A stretch of 19,174 nt of DNA. Origin: Rachicladosporium sp. CCFEE 5018 (Eukaryota; Ascomycota; Dothideomycetes; Cladosporiales; Cladosporiaceae). This document shows positions 9,669 through 18,287 of the stretch, piece by piece. The number at the start of each line of letters is the position of its first letter. Within the stretch, counting starts at the first letter, position 1. The translations under genes and the position numbers were made by a program. The stretch spans positions 443,117 to 462,290 of the forward strand of contig KZ111160.1 in the NCBI GenBank assembly GCA_002077045.2. The letters are read 5' to 3'. The notes beneath the pieces are model-generated. The model searched no databases, was not told the DNA's origin, and saw only the letters and a list, made by a program, of their open reading frames with translations.

Positions 9669-10223
9669 ACAGGAGGTGCTTGGGCAGTATGAGCTGGTCT
9701 CAGGTTAAGCGGCAGCTGGATTGTAGGTATATGCAAGCCCGGTATGTAGGTCCTCTGACGATTGAAGGAGTGTAGACAGGACGTGCGTTCCGTCGAGTTG
9801 TTCTTGAAACTTCCAGTGTGCCGAGAAGTCGTCACGGCACCGGGTGCTCAGGCTCAGTCTAAGCGCGCGCCTGCAGATCAACGCCGATGACAGAGGGGGA
9901 CATGACATCTTCGTAGCAGGGCTGTGTTGTATGGCAAGTGGCTGCTCGTATAGGAAAGAAAGCTATCTCGGTGTCAAATCTGACCCGCGAAAGAGTAACG
10001 ATCGTGCAAGTGCGTTTGGTCAACCATCCGTTTGTTGACTTCGTGCTGCAACAGCTCGTCCTCCATACCTGGTCAGCTCACTGGCCAGTGCGCATTGCTA
10101 CACAGCCAACATCCTCTCTCAGCCTACCGTGCCTAGCAGCGCACGAGGAACTGAGCATTACATTCTACTGTCGCTAGGCCATCCCATCTGATCACCAATC
10201 TTCACAACAACCAGATCGGAAAC
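9669..10223. other. Intergenic stretch between cysteine-rich copies 1 and 2
   Basis: This stretch of 555 bp contains a few short open frames on both strands, the longest on the plus strand being 9938-10177. None carries the C-V-x-W or QKC motifs of the flanking paralogues. It probably holds the 3' UTR of copy 1 and the promoter of copy 2. Confidence 0.35.
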
Positions 10224-10553
10224 ATGCGAAGTGAGACGTTCTTCGCTTGTGTACTCGCCGTCACAGTCTCAATAAAGCTGTGGACAGGCTGGAGTGCTGC
10301 AAGACGTGCCGTATCCAGCGAGGCGCCCCTCGCACGATGCATATGGCACGCCGGACCATATGGCAGATCCTCTCACTTTCCAGGGGATGGCGACTATTGT
10401 GTGCACTGGGTCATCTGGCATCTGCAGAATCTAGCGGAGGCCGAGGTCGACAAGATCCGGAACGACTGCAAGTCACATTGCGGTCTCCTCGATCAGAAGT
10501 GCGGCTGGAGCCACCTACAATATGACGGGTTCTCGTATTTCTGTGTCGATTAG
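10224..10553 (+). CDS. Small cysteine-rich secreted protein, tandem copy 2 (short form)
   Basis: This is a 109-residue paralogue of the genes at 9234 and 11264. The N-terminal hydrophobic stretch (FFACVLAVTVSIKLW) fits a signal sequence or anchor. Core residues are C39, C59-V-x-W62, C82-x3-C86, Q91... in the order D-Q-K-C93, and YFC107-V-D. The spacing between core cysteines is 22, 3, 6 and 13, identical to copy 3. The reading frame ends at TAG immediately after CVD. In copy 1 the same place reads CVDEDWFP, and here the bases after the stop encode D-W-x-P, so the stop appears to replace a codon of an originally longer tail. The core cysteines are all retained, so the short product may still fold. 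The gene starts 990 bp after copy 1. Confidence 0.7.
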   Translation: MRSETFFACVLAVTVSIKLWTGWSAARRAVSSEAPLARCIWHAGPYGRSSHFPGDGDYCVHWVIWHLQNLAEAEVDKIRNDCKSHCGLLDQKCGWSHLQYDGFSYFCVD

Positions 10554-11263
10554 GACTGGACGCCACAGCCCAGCGGAAATGCATGCTGAAAGCGGAGAAT
10601 CAGCGAGGCGTACAGCCACATCCCATGCTGACCAGCAAGGTCACAAATGCAGCGCCTGGATTGCCACAGCGTTTACCAAGATCAGTGCGGCAGATGGAAG
10701 CATTCGAAAAGTTGGAATGGACCCATCCCGGACGTGTCCAACAGATGCAGCAAGGCTCGCGAAGCTGTCAATCTTTTACGTTGGCCAGTCTCAACACAGC
10801 AAAGATCCAGCATATGCGCCCGTGTAGGACAAGATCAGTCATCGATTGGAGATATCCGTCCGAAGAAACTGTAGGTATGCCAAGATGATGCAGAGAGTCA
10901 GTCACCGAGGCGAGAGCACTCGACATCGTTGAACGCATTCTCTGACGAGTCAAAAAGATACCACTTTCAGCCGAGCACGGCGAAAAGATGGACGGACACG
11001 GGTTTCGAAAGTGCTGATCTTGTGTCAAATTGTGTCGCCCAGAGCTACTTACAGCCTCAGGGCCGGGGGCTAATGTTGGGATGGCGCAGCTCATGGCGAG
11101 AAAGCCGATTCAATCGTAACAAGCGCGTTGGTCAGCTACATTGCGCTGAGCTCGGATCGTCAGTGACCGAACCTAGCGATGCCTGCTACAAAGCGATAGA
11201 AGGCACTCACTTGTGTCTTTTCTAGACACCATAATCTGCCTCTCGAATACCGCCGCCTCCAAT
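10554..11263. other. Intergenic stretch between cysteine-rich copies 2 and 3, with possible lost tail of copy 2
   Basis: The first bases after the TAG of copy 2 still encode D-W-x-P, matching the tail of copy 1, before another stop. Farther on, in the same frame, 10647-10874 is open and includes a short cysteine-bearing stretch (CHSVYQDQCGRW near 10662) that loosely recalls the end of copy 3. This could be decayed tail sequence or chance. No other gene is supported in these 710 bp. Confidence 0.3.
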
Positions 11264-11689
11264 ATGTCGCTGAACGCTATCTTCAACCTCTTGATCGCTT
11301 TGTCGAGTCTTGTGCTCTTTGGCCTGCGTGTTCGCAACGCACGAATCGAGCAAGCCACGGATATGCCCTTCTTTCACTGTCTCCGCTACAACGAATCCTC
11401 CATCTACTCTCAACTTGATCCTCGTCCTTGCGTCGACTGGATCGTGATTCACCCTTCCGTTTTGGCCCAAGAGCGCATCACTGAGGTTGATAAAAAATGC
11501 TACTCGACTTGCAAGATGAAGGATCAGAAGTGCGGCCTGTATGCAACTCACAGGGAGGTCCTCAACTACAAGTGTGTGAGCATAGACACGCTGTGTGGGG
11601 TGGGCGGAATCGGGAATGTGATCTGTTATGATCACGCTGGAAAGCAAGTCAACTATTGTAACGACAGCTGGGCATCAGGGGTGTACTGA
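11264..11689 (+). CDS. Small cysteine-rich secreted protein, tandem copy 3
   Basis: This is a paralogue of 141 residues. I chose ATG 11264, which places the hydrophobic segment (AIFNLLIALSSLVLFGL) directly at the N-terminus; the open frame extends back to a GTG at 11213 without an upstream ATG. Core residues are C39, C56-V-x-W59, C79-x3-C83, D87-Q88-K89-C90 and NYKC104-V105, with spacing 22, 3, 6 and 13 between core cysteines. The tail after the core is longer than in copy 2 and adds three cysteines (about 111, 121 and 132), so this copy could form further disulphides. One N-glycosylation site lies near residue 43 (NES). No intron is seen. It starts 1040 bp after copy 2 and converges on the JJJ1 gene. 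Function is unknown. Confidence 0.75.
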   Translation: MSLNAIFNLLIALSSLVLFGLRVRNARIEQATDMPFFHCLRYNESSIYSQLDPRPCVDWIVIHPSVLAQERITEVDKKCYSTCKMKDQKCGLYATHREVLNYKCVSIDTLCGVGGIGNVICYDHAGKQVNYCNDSWASGVY

Positions 11690-12084
11690 CCTTTCCCAAG
11701 TGATACGACGGAGGCGTCAAAAGCTCGCTAAGGATAAAGCTGAAGTGCCACGAGACTGTGAAATGCTTCGTGGCGGAAGGCGATTACGCAGGCGGAGCGG
11801 TGCACTCCGAGTCCCCCATGCTGGACTTAGTTGACGCTGGAGCGCTCCGACTCGGCCAAGTTGCGAAACTAAACTGATTCGGCGATTGGAACGTCGACGA
11901 TTGTCACATAAATGTCGAGTACAACCGAAATCTCGCGCCCTCAAGCTGACCCGTTGCTTTCGGCGATCATCTGCTCACAGGTCTTGCGGAAAACGCTGTA
12001 AGCGATAGTCCTTTTGTCAGTAGATCTTTCGTCCTCTTGGAGTAGCAAAGGCGGAATGCCACCGAGTCTTGATCTTAAGCCATC
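11690..12084. other. Convergent intergenic stretch
   Basis: These 395 bp lie between the 3' ends of the third cysteine-rich gene and JJJ1. Short open frames on both strands are arginine-rich and featureless. Nothing beyond presumptive 3' UTRs is supported. Confidence 0.4.
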
Positions 12085-13728
12085 TCATCGCTTTCCTTTT
12101 CCCTTCTTCCCCTTACTGCCGCCAGCACTACCATCAGTCTTGAGCGCGGCATGACCAAAGTCCTTGATATGCTGGAACAGCTGCGTCCTAGACGGAAAGG
12201 ATGCGTTGCACCCAGCACATTGGTGCGCCTTGCTTGCCTCTTCCGTAGCACCGGCAGCCGCTGCAGCCTTCTTTGCCCGCTTCTGTGCTGCTTTGCCTAG
12301 CTTGGGCTTCTCGGATGGCGTGTCGTCTTCGGACGGATCAGCGGTAGAGATTCGCGTTTCTTCGAGGCGCGCGCGGATGGCTTCTGGCGATGCGTTGTCG
12401 CTGTCACTCGATGTGTCTCCTTGGGCCGGTGATGCTTCAAGCACGGCTGCTTCGACATTCGTCTGGCCTTCGGTAGCTAGTGGCTCGCTTGAGACTTGGT
12501 GCTCAGACTCAGCATCCACTTCGTCCCGCTCCTCATCCGAGTGCGCTCCTTCGTGACGTTGACCATTCGCATCACCATTTGTGTCCGGTGGTGCATCTGG
12601 CTCATCGCTAATGATCTCGTAGTCGTCCTCATCAACATCTGGGGTGTCGACGCCTTCCGTGTGCAAATCCAGGTTCGCGTTGTCTTTCCGCATCTGCCTC
12701 TGAACAGCCTGTACAGCTTTCTGGTGCTTCTTGCTCTTCTCATGCGCCTCGAATTGGCGCTCACTCTTGAATGTCTTATTACAAGCCACGCACTCAATGA
12801 CCTGCTCCACGACCTCTTCCTCCTCGCTCTGCTCAATCTCATCCGGCTCTCGTACCTTCGTCCACTCAGGGACCTCGGCCGCCATCTTCGCTTCGTTCGC
12901 TGCTCTTGCACGCGCAGCTTGAGCCATCGCAGCATCTCGCAGCACCTTCTGTCGTTCCTCCTCTGACTGAGTGCTAGGAGTATATCGAGGGTCTCGCTTA
13001 CGGACGAAGGCTACGAGTGCCCGCACAGCCTCATTAAATTCGCGCACACCCTCCTGTCGCAGTGCGTTGTTCTCCTTCTCCATCAAGCGTCGTATACGTC
13101 GATCTGGCGCCTCAGACAACCTGTGTTGATCCTTCCACGAAAACGTCTTCACGGTGGAGAAATTGGCCCACGCAGCATAGAATTGCTTCACCACATCATC
13201 GTGGGTGTCATCTTTGTGTCCGAACGTAGGATACTCGGGGGCCTCTACAGTTTCCCACTGCCCTGCCGCCTCCTCTTCCCTCGCCAAACCCTCAAACTGC
13301 TCTCGCAAGTATCCAAAGAACCCGGAAGGCGCATCAGTGAAGTCTACATTGCTGTTGAACTTGCGAACGAGACGGGCCAGGTCATCTGCAGAAGTCATGC
13401 GAATGTTCGAGTACGTTGCAGTCTCCTCATCGCCGCCAGCACCGTCTCCTCGCAGGATCACACTTTCATGGCTATCATACCATGCGCGCTCTTGCGGGTC
13501 CGATAACACCTGGTAGGCTGCTTGAACTTCAGCAAAAGTCCTTGTCGCTTCCTCCTCACTGCCATAGTTGCGATCTGGGTGCAACTCGAGTGCCTTCTTG
13601 CGGTATGCCTTCTTGATCTCATCTTCGTTAGCCTGTCTCTGCAGGCCAAGGAGCTCGTAGTAGCTCGACTTGACCTCGACATCAGGCCGCACACCACCGG
13701 CATCAGCGGAGGACTGCCCAGCACCCAT
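12085..13728 (-). CDS. JJJ1: J-domain co-chaperone JJJ1 (DNAJC21 homologue)
   Basis: This is a cytosolic Hsp40 that stimulates Hsp70 at late 60S ribosomal particles; in yeast Jjj1 works with Rei1 to release the export factor Arx1. The intronless frame starts at ATG 13728 (MGAGQSSADAGG; an in-frame GTG just upstream is not needed) and gives 547 residues. The J domain spans about residues 21-90 with the HPD motif at 50-52. The JJJ1-specific region follows (FGYLREQFEGLAREE; YPTFGHKDD; QFYAAWANFSTVKTFSW). The first zinc finger is C-x2-C...H-x5-H at about 313-336 (CVACNKTFKSERQFEAH). Then comes a long acidic segment and a second finger at about 503-527 (CAGCNASFPSRTQLFQH). The basic tail is Gly/Lys-rich. 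Domain order and length match yeast and animal homologues. It is divergent from the chitinase. Confidence 0.95.
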   Translation of the reverse strand: MGAGQSSADAGGVRPDVEVKSSYYELLGLQRQANEDEIKKAYRKKALELHPDRNYGSEEEATRTFAEVQAAYQVLSDPQERAWYDSHESVILRGDGAGGDEETATYSNIRMTSADDLARLVRKFNSNVDFTDAPSGFFGYLREQFEGLAREEEAAGQWETVEAPEYPTFGHKDDTHDDVVKQFYAAWANFSTVKTFSWKDQHRLSEAPDRRIRRLMEKENNALRQEGVREFNEAVRALVAFVRKRDPRYTPSTQSEEERQKVLRDAAMAQAARARAANEAKMAAEVPEWTKVREPDEIEQSEEEEVVEQVIECVACNKTFKSERQFEAHEKSKKHQKAVQAVQRQMRKDNANLDLHTEGVDTPDVDEDDYEIISDEPDAPPDTNGDANGQRHEGAHSDEERDEVDAESEHQVSSEPLATEGQTNVEAAVLEASPAQGDTSSDSDNASPEAIRARLEETRISTADPSEDDTPSEKPKLGKAAQKRAKKAAAAAGATEEASKAHQCAGCNASFPSRTQLFQHIKDFGHAALKTDGSAGGSKGKKGKGKR

Positions 13729-14144
13729 CACAGGGGGTGGCGATGGTAAGGTCTTGGTGTGTTTCGAGTTTCCCTACCTTCATATCGTGAAGGTTTCCCT
13801 CGGGGAGACTTCCGTTACAACCCCCGGAGAACTCACTCCATCTCATCTCAAGTCACAGGAGACATTACTTTGGACAATATATCCGATTTCTCGGCATTGG
13901 CGTGCCAACACCAAGTTGAGCATCCAGCAGACTCTCGTGACTTCAGGCGTCCTTTGTACAAGCATCTGAGACCACGGACGGCAAGATCTGAGACTTTGCA
14001 CAGCATAAGTACGACTTACATTCCTTTACCCTTGCATGTGGACGCACGCTCGTTTGCTATATAAAATGCACGACCTATACTCTGCGCCGTTTCGACGGAG
14101 ACCTTATTACACTCAGACATACAGCTTCGTTCCAAGATACCGCG
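13729..14144. promoter_or_regulatory. Bidirectional promoter region between JJJ1 and the chitinase
   Basis: This 416-bp stretch separates two divergent starts. A clear TATA box for the chitinase lies at 14058-14066. No comparable element is obvious for JJJ1, which fits a housekeeping gene. Open frames passing through here have no protein features. Confidence 0.55.
14058..14066 (+). promoter_or_regulatory. TATA box of the chitinase gene
   Basis: TATATAAAA lies 79 bp before ATG 14145, a normal distance for a fungal TATA gene with a short leader. It overlaps or abuts the ATGs (14036-14066) that would extend the open frame upstream, so those are unlikely to be in the mRNA. Confidence 0.55.
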
Positions 14145-15907
14145 ATGATGAGGTAGGTAGAGCTGGCAAGCAGTCTAAGCCCTACTGCACGCTCGACATC
14201 CGGCATTTGAAATATCAAGACCTCGAACTGACCACTGCGGACAGACTACTTCATACAACTGCCATTCACTGGCTCCTGGTGGTGGTGACTCTCGCTACGT
14301 CGACCCACGCTCGCTCGCACGCCAATATCCACGCCAGAGATAGAAAGCTGCCAGCAATATCGAACCCTCTGAACGTCGGCCACGCAATGGCGCAAAACCG
14401 GACCGGCTTCCGCAGCGTAGCCTACTATGTCAACTGGGCGATCTATGCTCGCAACCATCAACCCCAAGACATCCCGGCTGACGAGCTCACGCACGTCCTC
14501 TATGCGTTCGCGAACGTCCGCCCAGAAACAGGCGAAATCTACCTCACGGACACCTGGTCAGATACGGACAAGCACTACGCCTCGGACTCCTGGAACGACA
14601 CCGGCACGAATCTATATGGCTGCTTGAAGCAGCTGTACCTGCTCAAGAAGCAGAATCGCAACATGAAAGTGCTGCTTTCTGTAGGCGGTTGGACATACAG
14701 TAGCAACTTTGCCGTCCCTGCTTCGACGCCACAGGGTCGCCAAGTCTTCGCCAACACTGCTGCACAACTGCTCAAGGACTTGCCATTCGATGGCATTGAC
14801 ATCGACTGGGAGTGTATGTGCCCTGTGACCCTCTCTATGCTCAGATCGTACTAACGCCGCGCAGATCCCAAGACCCCACAGGAGGGCGCAGATTTTGTCT
14901 CTCTCCTCGCAGTCACTCGGGCGTCACTTGATGCCTACGCCGCGACTGTGTCCTGTCGTCCGCACTTCCTGCTCACTGTAGCGTCCCCAGCGGGTCCTTC
15001 GAACTTCCCCAACCTGCATTTTCAACAGATGGACCGCTACCTGGACTTCTGGAACCTCATGGCCTATGACTTCGCCGGTTCGTGGGACAAGACATCTGGC
15101 CACCAGGCGAATGTCTACCCTTCGCAACAAGCCCCCACTACAACGCCCTTCAGTGCGGATGCCGCTGTGCGGTACTACTGCCAGAACGGCGTACATGAGA
15201 GCAAGATCGTGTTCGGAATGCCACTGTATGGACGCGCATTCGAGAATACTGACGGACCTGGATGTAATTACACCGGCGTCGGCGGCGGTAGCTGGGAGAA
15301 CGGTGCCTGGGATTACAAGGTCAGTCGCATTCTGCATTGCACAGCTCATCTTCACTACGCATCCACGACATGATGACAAAGAGCATCGCCTCAGCTCGTC
15401 CGGAAAGACGTCGTCAGAAGCCCTCGTGCGGTTCCTACTGGCTGTCGAGTTCACCTATCAGCTCGATAGTAGCAATGGGCGCTTTTTTAACTTGATCTAA
15501 TCTGACCTCCTACATCGCTCATCACGTTGTTGCTCCTCCTATGCGATACAGGTCCGCTAACCTCAGATCCACAACAGGCTCTTCCCAAACCTAACGCCAC
15601 AGTCTACCACGACGACCAAGCCAAAGCCTCCTGGTCTTATGACCCGTCGTCCCGCACGATGATCTCGTACGATTCGCCGCAAGTCGCCGCCGATAAAGTC
15701 GAGTATATCAAGCGTCTGGGCCTTGGCGGTGCGATGTGGTGGGAGTCTTCGGGTGATAAGCCACGTGCGAGTAACGAGAGCCTGATCAATCTGGTCACGC
15801 AGGGACTCGGGGGTTATGGTGGGAAGCACATGGAGCGGAGTCTGAATTGTCTTGAGTATCCCGCGAGCAAGTTCGACAACTTGAGGGCGGGAATGTCGAG
15901 TGGGTGA
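14145..15907 (+). CDS. Secreted GH18 endochitinase
   Basis: This is a family 18 glycoside hydrolase that cleaves chitin at beta-1,4 bonds. Exons are 14145-14152, 14245-14813, 14865-15319 and 15578-15907; the introns are 14153-14244 (branch CTGAC), 14814-14864 (branch CTAAC) and 15320-15577. The product is 453 residues. The eight-base first exon was chosen because it joins in frame to a signal peptide (MMRLLHTTAIHWLLVVVTLA) and follows the TATA box properly. Catalytic-domain landmarks are VAYYVNWAIYARNHQPQDIP, KVLLSVGGWTYS, FDGIDIDWEYP with the acid E192 (D-x2-D-x-D-x-E complete), YLDFWNLMAYDFAGSW, IVFGMPLYGRAF and LGGAMWWESSGDK. There is no carbohydrate-binding module. It resembles fungal subgroup A enzymes used in wall remodelling or chitin degradation. 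The last intron is about five times the usual length here. An alternative start, ATG 14388 (MAQNRTGF), would give a cytosolic form. Confidence 0.9.
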
Positions 15908-16049
15908 GTGTGTAGAGTGAGTGGTGGCATGGGGTCGAGCAGTGTCTTGAGGTGAATGTGCTCTAAACCTAGGTGAACTTTCAAGGCCACGTTCAACACT
16001 CACTATTGTTCGGCGAATGGTGCATCTTGAGAGCGCGCCCACATTTGCT

Positions 16050-17327
16050 CTACCTCCCCAACGGCCCAACAACAGCAGCAACCATGACCGCCGCCTCCCT
16101 CTCCCATCCCTTGCCCGGTAGCTCACTCACTTCCTTGCCAGTACCAGCCGGCGCCCGACTTCCAGTCTCCACACATTCCCTGATAGCCTCTCTCACACGA
16201 TCGCGGTTCGATCGCAACGTCCTCGCACTGACGCCACCCTTTGACATGATCTCCTGCACTCGCCCCGACAGCTGTGACGCCAGACTGCGCCAGAAGTATG
16301 AAGGCAGTGACGAAGTATCAAGGTGGCGGAGCAGCGGGTCGAGGAGATTCGATGCCTCGGCGTCTGAGGGAATGGAAGCGTGGGCAGGTGACTGCGTGCT
16401 AGACAGCAGGCTCTCAAGCGCGATGATGTTTTGACACCGACTCGCAATCTCCTGTAAAGTGCGATCCAGCGTCGGTAGAGTAGCAAGAGCGCGTGTGAGT
16501 GATGCGAGTGAAGCCGTCAGAGCGGTCTGCAGATACGACGACAGCGCCGTGAGCTGCAATGTGGGCGTAAACCCACTCGACCCAATCTTGACGGGCGAAA
16601 GTAACCAAAGCGCCTGGACCGCGCCCACAGTCCTCGCCTTCGTAGCCTCTGAGTCCCTATACGTCGGCGCCGTAGGCCCAGAGACAGCTAGCACACTCAT
16701 ACTGAACTCCCTGACCACCTGCTGCGCGCTCGCCAACAGTGTCCGCTCGGCAGGCGTGATGATCTCGTTCCGCAACGTGCTCACAACCTGCACACGTCCC
16801 AGCTCCTTCGCGTCACCCGCTGCGAAAACGTCACGGAGCTGTAGCACCGTGTTGGCAGCCTGTACCATACCCCTCTCGCTACCCTTGCCCTGCTCCACGA
16901 AGCCTTGAAGTTGTCTCCCCAGCCCCAGAACGCGCTGCACGCTCCGTCCCAATCTCAACGTCCTGCTCATCCGCTCAGCTGCTAGACGGACTTGCTCAGC
17001 CTGCTCATGACGCTCGCCCACTTCCCTTTCCAGCCTTCCATAACTCTCTTGCAGCTCTTTGACGCGTTCCTCTAGCTCCTCGAGCACGCGTCCACTAGCC
17101 TTCGCCAGAGAAGCAGTGTGTCCAATGATCGCATCCGCATGCTGTGTGGCGAGGGTATCTATGCGTGTGTCGACTTCCTGGACATCGAAGAGGACGCGGG
17201 AAAGGGGTGTCGAGAGGTCTAGTGGAGAGTCTTGAGGGTTGTTGGTCGCTAGGACAAGGGTATTGGCGTAGGTCGTGGGAGTGAAGGTGGAAGACAAGAG
17301 AGCGGCGGTGTCGAGATAAGATGTCAT
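16050..17327 (-). CDS. COG5: Conserved oligomeric Golgi complex subunit 5
   Basis: This is a subunit of the COG tethering complex, which acts in retrograde vesicle transport within the Golgi; COG5 belongs to lobe B. The single-exon frame from ATG 17327 (MTSYLDTAALLSSTFTP) gives 425 residues. The N-terminal COG5 region (SPLDLSTPLSRVLFDVQEVD) is followed by a coiled coil at roughly residues 70-130 (LEELEERVKELQESYGRLE), then an alpha-helical body with DRTLQEIASRCQNIIALESL and SLPSYFWRSLASQLSGRVQ. The open frame extends 62 codons upstream to an ATG at 17513, but that part is a Pro/Ser-rich low-complexity stretch unlike the family N-terminus, so it is probably 5' UTR. It converges on the chitinase, with about 140 bp between stops. 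Confidence 0.85.
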   Translation of the reverse strand: MTSYLDTAALLSSTFTPTTYANTLVLATNNPQDSPLDLSTPLSRVLFDVQEVDTRIDTLATQHADAIIGHTASLAKASGRVLEELEERVKELQESYGRLEREVGERHEQAEQVRLAAERMSRTLRLGRSVQRVLGLGRQLQGFVEQGKGSERGMVQAANTVLQLRDVFAAGDAKELGRVQVVSTLRNEIITPAERTLLASAQQVVREFSMSVLAVSGPTAPTYRDSEATKARTVGAVQALWLLSPVKIGSSGFTPTLQLTALSSYLQTALTASLASLTRALATLPTLDRTLQEIASRCQNIIALESLLSSTQSPAHASIPSDAEASNLLDPLLRHLDTSSLPSYFWRSLASQLSGRVQEIMSKGGVSARTLRSNRDRVREAIRECVETGSRAPAGTGKEVSELPGKGWEREAAVMVAAVVGPLGR

Positions 17328-17659
17328 TGCTTGTAGATGTGGCCTCGGGGGGTTGATCGATGGTGAGGGTGGATGAGACGGTGGAGGGAGAGGAGAGGAG
17401 GTTGTGATCAGCAAAAATTTGGGGTTGGTAGATGGCAAAGCACTGATTGCGGCATGCGAGTTCACGGCACTGTCTGAGAACATCGGGTTGCTAGTTGTAC
17501 ATGCGGGTATCAATAATAACGTAGCCTACACGCCCAGCTAATTTCTTGCCTCTCTACGCGACACCATCCATTCATTCTGTTCTCTCGTCCTCTTTGCTTT
17601 CCCAAAGCGACCGTAAATCATCACCCATATGCGCGTAACGCCTTGCCAAACCCAAAATC
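17328..17659. other. Intergenic stretch upstream of COG5
   Basis: These 332 bp hold the COG5 leader and promoter and the 3' UTR of the upstream tetraspan gene, both on the minus strand. No separate gene is supported. Confidence 0.4.
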
Positions 17660-18287
17660 CTATCTGTCCCCAGTTCCACCCCGAGCGACGATACTCCCGA
17701 GTATGATCATCCACACCAGAAACACCGCACCAATGATCCAGAACGCGAAAGCTGCCTGCCACGCCTGACATATCGTCTGCTGCTCAAGCCACGCCAGCGT
17801 GTTGATACTCAAGCCTGTCGGATGATTCGACGTCAGGATGTATCTCGTGCAGTTTCCGTTCACGTTTCCTTGCGGACCGAAAAGCTGTATTGCTGTCTCG
17901 ATTAGGCCAGTGACATACAGCACTAGTAGGATGAAGGAGCCCAGTATCACGACGCCAGGGAGTAGCCGTCGCTGTGATATCAGAGCGAGCATGACCAAGA
18001 TGAATATGACTGTCAGGCCGCCGACAGCGATTCCGAATGGTATTATCCTGAGCGAACTGTCAGCGCCGCAATCTTGGTGTGGGTAACGACGAGACGACCT
18101 ACCAAGGTATTCCCAGCCCCAAGGCATTCTGCACCGTCACAAAGCTCGCAAACACACCAACTAATACTCCACCCGTCGCCAACATAACCAGGAGCCAAAA
18201 ATTGAGTTGTTGGTCAGGCCAGTAATAGGATTGCCGCACTATTACTCGCGTCCGCGACACGCTGCGGGAACTACGACTTCGCGCCAT
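17660..18287 (-). CDS. Conserved fungal tetraspan membrane protein
   Basis: The start is ATG 18287. Exons are 18287-18103 and 18047-17660, joined across a 55-nt intron (GTAGGT, branch GCTGAC, CTCAG) to give the continuous stretch GLGIPWIIPFGIAVGG. The product is 190 residues. A basic Ser/Arg-rich N-terminus (MARSRSSRSVSRTRV) precedes four hydrophobic helices: about FWLLVMLATGGVLVGVFASF, IPFGIAVGGLTVIFILVMLA, LLPGVVILGSFILLVLYVTG, and near the end AFWIIGAVFLVWMIILGSIV. A loop between helices three and four has two Cys (NGNC; QTIC) that could pair. The topology is MARVEL-like, but I cannot name the family with certainty. The function is unknown. The pattern of hydrophobicity across the splice supports a real gene. 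Confidence 0.75.

Noticed and set aside
10583..10888. A further gene between cysteine-rich copies 2 and 3
   Set aside because: The open frames lack a hydrophobic start and the C-V-x-W / QKC core; only a loose Cys resemblance to the tail of copy 3 is seen.
12164..12966. Long plus-strand open frames opposite JJJ1
   Set aside because: They are antisense shadows of a well-supported J-domain gene and have no features of their own.
14036..14144. Upstream ATGs extending the chitinase frame
   Set aside because: They lie before or on the TATA box and would bury the signal peptide inside the protein.
15370..15505. C/D-box snoRNA-like signals (ATGATGA at 15370 and CTGA at 15502) in the long chitinase intron
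   Set aside because: The flanks of the two boxes do not pair into a terminal stem, the spacing is long, and no internal boxes are convincing; short motifs like these are common by chance.
17328..17513. N-terminal extension of COG5 by 62 codons to ATG 17513
   Set aside because: The extension is Pro/Ser-rich low complexity, unlike the family N-terminus, which begins directly with the helix at MTSYLDTAALL.
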